Part shown: piece after piece, positions 5,891-11,300 of the stretch
Layout of the letters: each line of letters begins with the position of its first letter
Numbering within the stretch: position 1 is the first letter of the stretch
Assembly: GCA_003133285.1 (NCBI GenBank)
Contig: PKWR01000025.1
Span: 9,421-20,720 of the forward strand
From: Coriobacteriia bacterium
GTDB taxonomy: Bacteria > Actinomycetota > Coriobacteriia > Anaerosomatales > PALSA-660
Direction: 5' to 3'
Length of the DNA: 11,300 nt
Notes under the pieces: generated by a model
The model's input: only the letters and a program-made list of their open reading frames with translations
What the model was told of the DNA's origin: nothing
The model's database searches: none
Position numbers and translations under genes: made by a program

Positions 5891-7237
5891 GTGACCGACG
5901 AGGTCGCAGACAACGCTGGACGGGGCCGGGCGCCGCAGGCGCCCGGCCCCGAGCGCGTGCGCGAGCTCAGGGTCGGGTGGCGGCTTCTGGCGGTACTGGC
6001 CGGGGTGTCCGTCAGTACCGCGCTGCAGTCGGTCGCCTTGCTGGCCGCCCTGCTCGCCGTGCTTGTCGTCTTCGCCCTTGTCGCCCGCCTCGACGTGGGC
6101 ACGTTGGCGCGCAGGGCCGTTCCCGTCCTGCCGGTCATCGCGTCGATGATCCTGGTCCACGGATGGGCCAACCCCGCGAACGTCCACTGGGTCGGGTGGT
6201 TCGGCGTCGAGGGGCTGGTCTATGGATCGGTCACGGCGCTCCGGCTGTTGTGCTTCCTGACCGTGGCGAACCTCTTCCTCGTCGCCACGCCCACGTCCGA
6301 GATCGTGCGATGGACGCGTGAGCGCAACCGTGACCTCGGCCTGATGGTGTCCATGGCGTTCACCGTGACGCCCATCTTGAGCGAGCAGATGACCGTTACG
6401 CTCGAGGCCCAGCAGGTGCGCGGAATGCCGGTCGGCCCCGGGCTCGCCACCAAGGTCCGGGCCTACGCGCAGGTGCTGATCCCCGTGGTCGTGAAGGCGC
6501 TCACGCGCGCGGAGCAGATGTCGCTCCTGCTGCTCACGCGGGGCTACGAGCGGCCGACCCCGCTTGCTGGCGAAGTGGTGCCGGATGAGGGCGGGGCCGC
6601 GGTCGAAGCGCTGGGCTTCGGCTTCGCATACCGCGGCGCCCAGGAGTGGAGCCTGATGGATGTAGACCTCTGGGCCCCGGCCGGGAAGATCACGGCGGTC
6701 GTTGGCGGGAGCGGGTCCGGCAAGTCGACCCTCCTCGCGTGTCTCGCCGGCGACCCGCCCGAGACGCCCTCCGGCTTCGTGCGCGGCCGCGTCCTGGTGG
6801 GCGGGCAGCACTACTCGCCGGAGCGAGCGTTCGCGACGGTCACGCTGCAGAACCCCGGTGTCCACCTCTTCGAGACACCAATCGCCGAGGTCGGATTCTC
6901 CTTCGAATGCAGGGGCATGCGGCGCGATGAGGCTGAAGCAGCCGCACGAGAGGCGCTCGGCGCAGCCGGGGTCGGCGAGATGGCGGACCGGCCGCTGCGC
7001 ACGCTTTCGGGAGGTGAACGGCAGCGCGTCGCCCTGGCCGCCGCACTGGCGACCGCCCCGGCGGCGCTTCTGCTCGACGAGCCGCTCGAGCAGCTGGATG
7101 CGTCGGGTGTCGCCGGCGTGGTCGCACAGCTGCGCGAGTTCGCCGGAGACGGCCGCGCGGTCGTCGTCGTCACCCCCGGTGCCGCGAACTCGCGTCGGCG
7201 TGCGACAGGAGCGTCGGTCTCTCGGAGGGCAGGGTAG
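5891..7237 (+). CDS. EcfT-EcfA fusion: ECF transmembrane component joined to ATPase 1
   Basis: A 448-residue protein joining two normally separate subunits. Residues 1-220 are EcfT, with a membrane segment pair near 32-64, further segments near 72-90 and 107-132, and the two X-R-G coupling motifs (VRG 176-178, TRG 216-218) that contact the ATPases. After a linker of about 20 residues, 235-430 are an ABC ATPase: Walker A GGSGSGKST (272-280), Q-loop Gln320, signature LSGGERQRV (372-380), Walker B with LLLDEP (Asp396, Glu397) and D-loop LEQLD. The H-loop position is odd: VVVVT is followed by Pro429, not His. The last 19 residues do not look like an EcfA end, while the -1 frame encodes a normal one (ELASACDRSVGLSEGRVV). 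A frame discontinuity is therefore likely near 7173-7177. The GTG start at 5891 has only a weak ribosome binding site; GTG 5957 is an alternative. Confidence 0.85.
   Translation: MTDEVADNAGRGRAPQAPGPERVRELRVGWRLLAVLAGVSVSTALQSVALLAALLAVLVVFALVARLDVGTLARRAVPVLPVIASMILVHGWANPANVHWVGWFGVEGLVYGSVTALRLLCFLTVANLFLVATPTSEIVRWTRERNRDLGLMVSMAFTVTPILSEQMTVTLEAQQVRGMPVGPGLATKVRAYAQVLIPVVVKALTRAEQMSLLLLTRGYERPTPLAGEVVPDEGGAAVEALGFGFAYRGAQEWSLMDVDLWAPAGKITAVVGGSGSGKSTLLACLAGDPPETPSGFVRGRVLVGGQHYSPERAFATVTLQNPGVHLFETPIAEVGFSFECRGMRRDEAEAAAREALGAAGVGEMADRPLRTLSGGERQRVALAAALATAPAALLLDEPLEQLDASGVAGVVAQLREFAGDGRAVVVVTPGAANSRRRATGASVSRRAG
5921..5951 (+). repeat. Perfect 14-bp GC hairpin near the start of the EcfT-EcfA gene
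   Basis: CGGGGCCGGGCGCC (5921-5934), loop GCA, GGCGCCCGGCCCCG (5938-5951): a 14-bp stem of G and C only, with a 3-nt loop. It begins 30 nt after the GTG at 5891 and ends 5 nt before an in-frame GTG at 5957. If 5957 is the true start, the hairpin is intergenic between the S component and EcfT. It could then attenuate transcription or stabilise the upstream mRNA. No T-run follows it. Confidence 0.6.
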
Positions 7238-7953
7238 TGGACGCTGCGTCCGCGCTGCCCGACGTGCGGTTCGGGCCCAGGCTCGACGTCAGGCCGGGCG
7301 CCGTCGTCCTCGCCATGGACTCCGTGCGCTTCAGGTACCCGCAGGGCGGGGGAGTGGATGACCTGTCGATGACCGTTCGCGAGGGCGAGACGGTGGCGCT
7401 GCTCGGCCGCAACGGCGCCGGCAAGTCCACGGCGCTGCGCCTGTGCGTCGGCCTTCTGGCTCCCCAGGGTGGCACGGTCCGCCTCCGGGGGCAGGACCCG
7501 TCGGCACTCGGTCCGCAGGCGGTGTCGCGCCGCGCGGCGCTGCTGTTCCAGGACCCGGACGACCAGATCTTCAACCCGCGCGTGGACGATGAGATCGGCT
7601 GGGCGTTGAAGGTCCGTGGGGTCCCGCCCGAAGAGCGTTCCGCGCGCTCCGCGGCTGTCATGGCGGAGCTCGGGCTCACGCGGCACGCCTCGACGCACCC
7701 GCACGAGCTCTCGCGATCGACGCGTCAGCTCATGGCGCTCGCCTCCGCACTGGTGACGGACCCGGCGGTCCTGTTCCTGGACGAGCCGACGACGGCGTTG
7801 GACGGACCCACGGTCGCACTCGCCCTCGCGGCGGTAGAGCGGCGCCGTATCGCGGGGGCAGCGGTCGTTGTCGTGACGCACGATCCGCGCGTTGCGAGCG
7901 GGTGGGCCGATCGAACCGTGCACATCGAGGACGGTCGCGTGCTCGCTCTCTGA
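7237..7953 (+). CDS. ECF transporter ATPase 2 (EcfA-type) with degenerate signature motif
   Basis: A 238-residue ABC ATPase that should pair with the ATPase domain of the preceding fusion protein on the cytoplasmic face of the ECF transporter. Walker A is GRNGAGKST (57-65), the Q-loop is LLFQDPDDQIF (Gln105), Walker B is VLFLDEP (Asp182, Glu183) with D-loop TALD, and the H-loop is T-H-D-P-R (His215). The signature, normally LSGGQ, reads LSRST (158-162), so both glycines are lost. The first 20 residues precede the usual EcfA start and look like a linker. The GTG overlaps the upstream TAG by one base (TAGTG), and GGAGGG (7224-7229) lies 7 nt upstream, so independent or coupled initiation is possible. 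The same frame is open upstream to 6931 and encodes the missing end of ATPase 1, so this may instead be the last third of one fused protein of about 687 residues. Confidence 0.88.
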   Translation: MDAASALPDVRFGPRLDVRPGAVVLAMDSVRFRYPQGGGVDDLSMTVREGETVALLGRNGAGKSTALRLCVGLLAPQGGTVRLRGQDPSALGPQAVSRRAALLFQDPDDQIFNPRVDDEIGWALKVRGVPPEERSARSAAVMAELGLTRHASTHPHELSRSTRQLMALASALVTDPAVLFLDEPTTALDGPTVALALAAVERRRIAGAAVVVVTHDPRVASGWADRTVHIEDGRVLAL

Positions 7954-7967
7954 CGAGGGCAGACCAC

Positions 7968-8002
7968 GTGACGAAGGCCGCCCGACGGGCGGCCTTCGTC
8001 AC
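7968..8002. terminator. Two-way terminator hairpin between convergent genes
   Basis: A perfect 16-bp stem with a 3-nt loop: GTGACGAAGGCCGCCC (7968-7983), loop GAC, GGGCGGCCTTCGTCAC (7987-8002). It lies 14 nt after the ECF operon stop and 22 nt beyond the 3' end of the minus-strand gene that stops at 8025. The AAGG/CCTT flanks around the GC core make it symmetric and usable from both sides. A long U-run is lacking, as is common in high-GC Actinomycetota. Confidence 0.85.
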
Positions 8003-8024
8003 GAGCCGGTGAGCGGTAGCAGTC

Positions 8025-8738
8025 CTACGCCGCGTGCCGCATCTTCGCGATCATGTCCGCGAATGCAGGCATCTCGGGCATCTTCGGCAGGTCCGCAAGA
8101 CTCGGCAGATGCATCTGCGGGTGCAGGCGCCCGTGCGCGCCCCGCATCACCTGCAGGTGCGGGAGGTGCGGCATGCGCTCGGAGATGCGCCGCGCACCGA
8201 GGTAGACGGCGACCGCGAGAAGCCCGAGGCCCCCGAAGAGCAGCCCGCCGATGATCAGGCCGGCGCGCGTGTCGATGATGACGCGCGAGTCGTCCGAGAA
8301 CTCCGCGTTGCGGGCGGCCATGAAGCCGACCCAACTGCGGGCGACGGCGGCGTCGCCGGCCACAAGGATGCCCGCGCCGCTGCTCTCGAGCTCCACGTGC
8401 CGGGCGACGACGACCTGTGCGGCGCTCTGCGAAAGGGCCGCGTCAGCGTCCACGATCACCGCGACAGCGCCGCCCTGCCGGAGCGCGACGCTGTCGGCGG
8501 TGAGCGCCGCAACGACCGAGGCGCTGATCTCCGCGTCTCCGGCCACCGAGACGCTCGCGATCGCGCTGCCGCGCGCACTGAACTCGTCGCAACTCACGCG
8601 AGCGAACGCGGTCATCGATGCTTCCATGATGTCCACATCGACGAAGTCGTCGTCGCGCATGGCCTCGTCCTCGGCCGTGAAGCCGCCCGGCTCCTCGTCC
8701 GACTCACCTGTGCCGTGCGCGTAGTCCTCGTCAGACAT
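8025..8738 (-). CDS. Unknown single-pass membrane protein with beta-solenoid-like repeats
   Basis: A 237-residue protein that I cannot assign. Residues 1-35 are very acidic (Asp/Glu-rich, low complexity). Residues 40-155 consist of six or seven imperfect units of 14-16 residues with alternating small/hydrophobic and polar positions, for example GDAEISASVVAALTA, DSVALRQGGAVAVIVD, RHVELESSGAGILVAG and RNAEFSDDSRVIIDT. Such periodicity suggests a short right-handed beta-solenoid of the bactofilin/polymer-forming type, without clear sequence membership. One membrane helix follows (about 161-182, Gly/Leu-rich), flanked by basic ARR, so the tail is probably cytoplasmic. The last 55 residues are rich in Met, His and Pro (MPHLPH, MHLP, MPEMP). 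An ATG at 8747 abuts GAGGAG directly; the ATG at 8738 lies 9 nt from it and is preferred. It is divergent from arcC and convergent with the ECF operon. Confidence 0.72.
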   Translation of the reverse strand: MSDEDYAHGTGESDEEPGGFTAEDEAMRDDDFVDVDIMEASMTAFARVSCDEFSARGSAIASVSVAGDAEISASVVAALTADSVALRQGGAVAVIVDADAALSQSAAQVVVARHVELESSGAGILVAGDAAVARSWVGFMAARNAEFSDDSRVIIDTRAGLIIGGLLFGGLGLLAVAVYLGARRISERMPHLPHLQVMRGAHGRLHPQMHLPSLADLPKMPEMPAFADMIAKMRHAA

Positions 8739-8978
8739 CTCACTCATCTCCTCATGTTCAAAACGTCACGACGCCGCGCGCGTGGCCGTGACGTCGTACG
8801 GACGGGATCGCTCCTGTGGATATGTACCCGCACTCCGCGCAGGCACGCGCCGCCGCCGGCCGGTCTCCACGAGAACGCCCCGGGTTTGCGGGCATATCTG
8901 ACGGGGAAGGCGAATTGCCCTACGCTAGCAGGCGTATACAGAACCGGCCGGAGAGTATCCAAAGGGAGTCACACTTCA
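8739..8978. promoter_or_regulatory. Divergent intergenic region upstream of arcC
   Basis: This 240-bp gap separates the minus-strand solenoid-like protein from arcC. An 8-bp inverted repeat, ACGTCACG (8763-8770) and CGTGACGT (8787-8794) with a 16-nt centre, lies close to the minus-strand gene. Before arcC, TTGCCC (8915-8920) and TATACA (8935-8940) resemble -35 and -10 boxes, but the 14-nt spacer is short. GGGAG (8964-8968) serves arcC with 10 nt spacing. A minus-strand open frame at 8744-8962 has an Arg-rich, unstructured translation and is not believed. Confidence 0.35.
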
Positions 8979-9908
8979 ATGACCAAGCAGATCGTGGTCG
9001 TCGCGCTCGGCGGGAATGCGCTCCTCAAGCGCACGGACCCCATGACCGCCGAGGCCCAGCGCGCCAACGTCAAGATCGCGGCGCGGGCCCTCGCCCCGCT
9101 CGCTGACGACTACGACCTCGTGCTCGCGCACGGGAACGGCCCGCAGGTGGGGCTGCTCGCCCTGCAGGCGGCAGCCTACAAGGCCGTGGAGCCGTACCCG
9201 CTCGACGTCCTGGGCGCCGGCACGCAGGGGATGATCGCCTACATGGTGGAGCAGGAGCTGGGCAATATGCTCCCCTTCGAGAAGCCGCTCGCCACCGTGC
9301 TGACCATGACCGAGGTGGACGCCAACGACCCCGCCTTCCAGAACCCCACGAAGTTCGTCGGTCCGTGCTATGAGAAGCCCGAGGCCGACCGTCTTGCGGT
9401 CGAGAAGGGCTGGGTCGTCAAGCCCGATGGAGAGATGTGGAGACGCGTGGTCGCGTCGCCCGAACCCAAGCGGATCTTCGAACTGCGGCCCATCAAGTGG
9501 CTCATCGAGCACGGCACCGTGGTGATCTGTGCGGGCGGCGGCGGCATCCCGACGGTCTATCTGCCCGACGGGACCCGGACGCTGGTCGGCATCGAGGCCG
9601 TCATCGACAAGGACCTCGCCGCGGAGCTGCTCGCGCGCGAGATCGGCGCCGACCTGCTGATCATGGCCACCGACGCCGAGGGCGTGTACGCGGACTGGGG
9701 AACACCGGCGCAGCGCCTGCTGACGACCGTGACCCCTTCCGAGCTGGCGGCGCACGAGTTCGCGGCGGGCTCCATGGGCCCGAAGGTGGAGGCGGCGGTC
9801 AGGTTCGTGAACGCGACCGGCAAGCGTGCCGCGATCGGGCGGCTCGAGGACATCACCGAGATCGCCGCAGGCCGCGCGGGTACGAGCGTGGTGCCCGACC
9901 CCGCGTAG
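8979..9908 (+). CDS. arcC: Carbamate kinase
   Basis: A 309-residue amino acid kinase family enzyme, the expected length for carbamate kinase. It transfers phosphate from carbamoyl phosphate to ADP, giving ATP, ammonia and CO2, and is the energy-yielding last step of arginine, agmatine or purine-derived ureide fermentation in the cytoplasm. Diagnostic motifs are present: ALGGNALL (9-16), HGNGPQVG (51-58), GTQGMIAYM (81-89), ICAGGGGIP (183-191), EAVIDKDLA (206-214, with Lys211), ATDAEGVYADWG (230-241) and GSMGPKV (264-270). The ATG at 8979 follows GGGAG with 10 nt spacing. The frame is open far upstream, to 8034, but that part runs antisense to another gene and has no family similarity. No arginine deiminase or carbamoyltransferase gene is adjacent, so the source of carbamoyl phosphate is not shown. 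A biosynthetic carbamoyl-phosphate role is less likely but cannot be excluded. Confidence 0.95.
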   Translation: MTKQIVVVALGGNALLKRTDPMTAEAQRANVKIAARALAPLADDYDLVLAHGNGPQVGLLALQAAAYKAVEPYPLDVLGAGTQGMIAYMVEQELGNMLPFEKPLATVLTMTEVDANDPAFQNPTKFVGPCYEKPEADRLAVEKGWVVKPDGEMWRRVVASPEPKRIFELRPIKWLIEHGTVVICAGGGGIPTVYLPDGTRTLVGIEAVIDKDLAAELLAREIGADLLIMATDAEGVYADWGTPAQRLLTTVTPSELAAHEFAAGSMGPKVEAAVRFVNATGKRAAIGRLEDITEIAAGRAGTSVVPDPA

Positions 9909-9933
9909 CGGAGGTCTCAGCCGGCCGTTCGGC

Positions 9934-9939
9934 TACAAT
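9934..9939 (+). promoter_or_regulatory. gatB: Candidate -10 box for gatB
   Basis: TACAAT lies 75 nt before the gatB start and 25 nt after the arcC stop, a good -10 match in a GC-rich setting. A weak inverted repeat, AGCCG and CGGCT (9919-9933, 5-nt arms), lies directly upstream. No convincing -35 element is seen. It would let gatB be transcribed apart from arcC and from gatCA. Confidence 0.5.
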
Positions 9940-10014
9940 CCGCAGAAGCGCATACGCGCGGCGTCGGGCCTGTCCCCGGCGCCGCTTCGCTCGCATGAGT
10001 CGAAAGGACCTGAC

Positions 10015-11300
10015 GTGGCAAAGGACCGCCTCGCTGAGGTGCTCGTCGAGTGGGAGGCCGTGATCGGCCTCGAGATCCACACCGAGCTCACCTCGCTCAA
10101 GACGAAGATGTTCTGCGGCTGCCCCGTCGCCTTCGGGGGCGAGGTCAACACCCGCGTCTGCCCGGTGTGCCTCGGGCTGCCCGGCGCGCTGCCGGTACCC
10201 AACGAGAAGGCCATCGAGTCCACCATCCTGGCCGGTCTCGCGCTCCACTGTGAGATCGCGCGCCAGGCGCAGTTCCATCGGAAGAACTACTTCTATCCCG
10301 ACATGCCGAAGGACTACCAGATCTCGCAGTACGACGTGCCGTTCTGCCTTGGCGGGCACATGGACGTCGAGCTCGACGGGTCGGCGGCCGAGCAGCGCGT
10401 CGTGCGCGAGGGCGTGCTCTCCGACGAGGGAGAGGCCGGATACACGACGCGCATCGGGATCACCCGGATCCATCTCGAAGAGGACACCGGCAAGATGATC
10501 CACGTCGGCGGGAGCGAGGGCCGCATCGCCGGCGCCACACACTCGCTCGTCGACTTCAACCGCGCAGGCACGGCGCTCATGGAGCTGGTGAGCGAGCCGG
10601 ACATCCGCACGCCGGAGGAGGCGCGCAGGTTCGCGCAGAAGCTGCGGCTCGTGTTCCTGTCGCTGGGGGTGAGCGACTGCAACATGGAGGAGGGCTCCAT
10701 GCGCGTCGACGCGAACATCTCCGTGCGCCCCCGCGGGCAGGAGGAGCTCGGCGTCAAGGCCGAGGTCAAGAACATGAACTCGTTCAAGGCGCTGCACGAT
10801 GCGCTTGCGTTCGAGATCGTCCGCCAGGTCGAGCTGCTCGAGAGCGGCGGCACGGTCGTGCAGGAGACGCGGCACTGGGACGTCGGCGCCAAGCGCACCT
10901 CGTCACTGCGCTCCAAGGAAGAGGCGCACGACTATCGCTACTTCCCCGAGCCTGACATGGTGCCGTTCACCTTCGACGAGGCCTACGTCGAGCGGATGCG
11001 CGAGCGTCTGCCCGAGTTGCCGGATGCACGCAAGGCCCGCATCGCGGAGCGCTACGGCCTTCCCGCACACGACGCACGGATCCTGGGCGAGGACCGTGAC
11101 CTCGAGGCGTACTACGCCGAGGCCGTGGAGGACGCGGGGATGGAGTTCGCCAAGCCGCTCGCCAACTGGGTGCTCGGGGAGCTCTCGGCGCAGCTCAACG
11201 CAGAGGGGATCCCTGCCTGGGGCTCGAACGTCACGCCCCGCAAGCTGGCGCGGATCGTCCAGCTCGTCGCCGACGGCACGATCTCCGGCAAGCAGGCCAA
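10015..11300 (+). CDS. gatB: Asp-tRNA(Asn)/Glu-tRNA(Gln) amidotransferase subunit GatB (partial, 3' end outside window)
   Basis: The first 428 codons of GatB, open to the window edge. GatB is the kinase/transamidase subunit. It phosphorylates the side-chain carboxylate of tRNA-bound Glu or Asp and replaces the phosphate with ammonia supplied by GatA. Family motifs are abundant: W-E-A-V-I-G-L-E-I-H-T-E-L (13-25), zinc ligands in FCGC (Cys34, Cys36) and VCPVCLGLPG (Cys49, Cys52), the metal/ATP-site HLEEDTGK (153-160), FNRAGTALMELVSEPDIR, and EVKNMNSF (250-257). The C-terminal helical region has begun; I expect roughly 50-70 residues of the YqeY-like tail to be missing beyond the window. The GTG start follows GAAAGGA (10002-10008) with 6 nt spacing. 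It is unlinked from gatCA, with arcC, an ECF operon and two minus-strand genes in between. Confidence 0.95.
   Translation, partial: MAKDRLAEVLVEWEAVIGLEIHTELTSLKTKMFCGCPVAFGGEVNTRVCPVCLGLPGALPVPNEKAIESTILAGLALHCEIARQAQFHRKNYFYPDMPKDYQISQYDVPFCLGGHMDVELDGSAAEQRVVREGVLSDEGEAGYTTRIGITRIHLEEDTGKMIHVGGSEGRIAGATHSLVDFNRAGTALMELVSEPDIRTPEEARRFAQKLRLVFLSLGVSDCNMEEGSMRVDANISVRPRGQEELGVKAEVKNMNSFKALHDALAFEIVRQVELLESGGTVVQETRHWDVGAKRTSSLRSKEEAHDYRYFPEPDMVPFTFDEAYVERMRERLPELPDARKARIAERYGLPAHDARILGEDRDLEAYYAEAVEDAGMEFAKPLANWVLGELSAQLNAEGIPAWGSNVTPRKLARIVQLVADGTISGKQA

Noticed and set aside
5873..6865. Minus-strand open frame of 330 codons opposite EcfT
   Set aside because: Translation is rich in Arg, Asp, Gly and His with no hydrophobic or motif structure, a typical antisense shadow in GC-rich DNA. 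The plus strand encodes clear EcfT and ABC motifs.
7954..8024. Short gene or attachment site between the ECF operon and the minus-strand gene
   Set aside because: The stretch is fully explained by a terminator hairpin and flanking bases.
8744..8962. Small minus-strand open frame in the arcC upstream gap
   Set aside because: It overlaps the start region of the solenoid-like gene, and the product is Arg-rich without structure or a ribosome binding site.
8034..8978. Upstream extension of the arcC reading frame to give a 624-residue protein
   Set aside because: The extension runs antisense to the solenoid-like gene, has His/Arg/Asp-rich translation with no family similarity, and carbamate kinase is complete from 8979 with a ribosome binding site there.
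9853..10875. Minus-strand open frame of 340 codons opposite gatB
   Set aside because: It overlaps the highly conserved GatB core in antisense, and its Leu/Asp/His/Arg-rich product matches no family I know.
1..11300. CRISPR arrays, insertion sequences, tRNA or rRNA genes
   Set aside because: No regularly spaced repeats, transposase motifs with terminal repeats, cloverleaf sequences or conserved rRNA stretches were noticed on either strand.

Overview
The base composition is strongly GC-rich, with many GTG starts and C/G third positions. That points to a high-GC Gram-positive bacterium (Actinomycetota). A 2[4Fe-4S] ferredoxin domain, an orphan carbamate kinase, ECF-type vitamin or nucleobase transport and GatCAB-type tRNA amidation suggest an anaerobic or fermentative lineage such as Coriobacteriia. 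The lineage is an inference from gene content; no rRNA or marker alignment is available here.

Layout. (1) 21-1838, plus strand: two tandem CPBP-family intramembrane proteases, the second carrying an N-terminal two-cluster ferredoxin domain. (2) 1852-2700, minus strand: an unrecognised polytopic membrane protein, convergent with the CPBP pair. (3) 2877-4678, plus strand: gatC-gatA, two subunits of Asp-/Glu-tRNA amidotransferase. (4) 4683-5180, minus strand: a TudS/DUF523-related putative desulfidase, convergent with gatA. (5) 5301-7953, plus strand and divergent from the desulfidase: an ECF transporter made of an S component, an EcfT-EcfA fusion and a second EcfA. (6) 8025-8738, minus strand: an unknown single-pass membrane protein with short beta-solenoid-like repeats and a His/Met/Pro-rich tail. 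(7) 8979-9908, plus strand: carbamate kinase (arcC). (8) 10015 to the window end, plus strand: gatB, the third amidotransferase subunit, cut by the window edge.

How the genes work together. GatC, GatA and GatB form one enzyme, but gatB is separated from gatCA by about 5.3 kb of unrelated genes and appears to have its own promoter. The desulfidase and the ECF transporter share one divergent, AT-rich intergenic region. They look like an uptake-and-processing module for a sulfur-bearing small molecule, possibly a thionucleobase; the substrate is inferred, not shown.

The most unusual part of the window is the ECF energising module. EcfT is fused to the first ATPase. The natural C-terminus of that ATPase lies in the -1 frame after a run of five C, and that frame is continuous with the second ATPase. 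The defects in the two ATPase domains, a missing H-loop His and a degenerate signature, fall on the same composite ATP site. The window also holds several perfect hairpins: a two-sided terminator at 7968-8002, a compact hairpin covering two convergent stop codons at 4666-4684, and a GC-rich hairpin at 5921-5951 close behind the start of the EcfT-EcfA gene. No tRNA, rRNA, insertion sequence, CRISPR array or phage gene was seen. No stretch over 300 bases lacks a gene.
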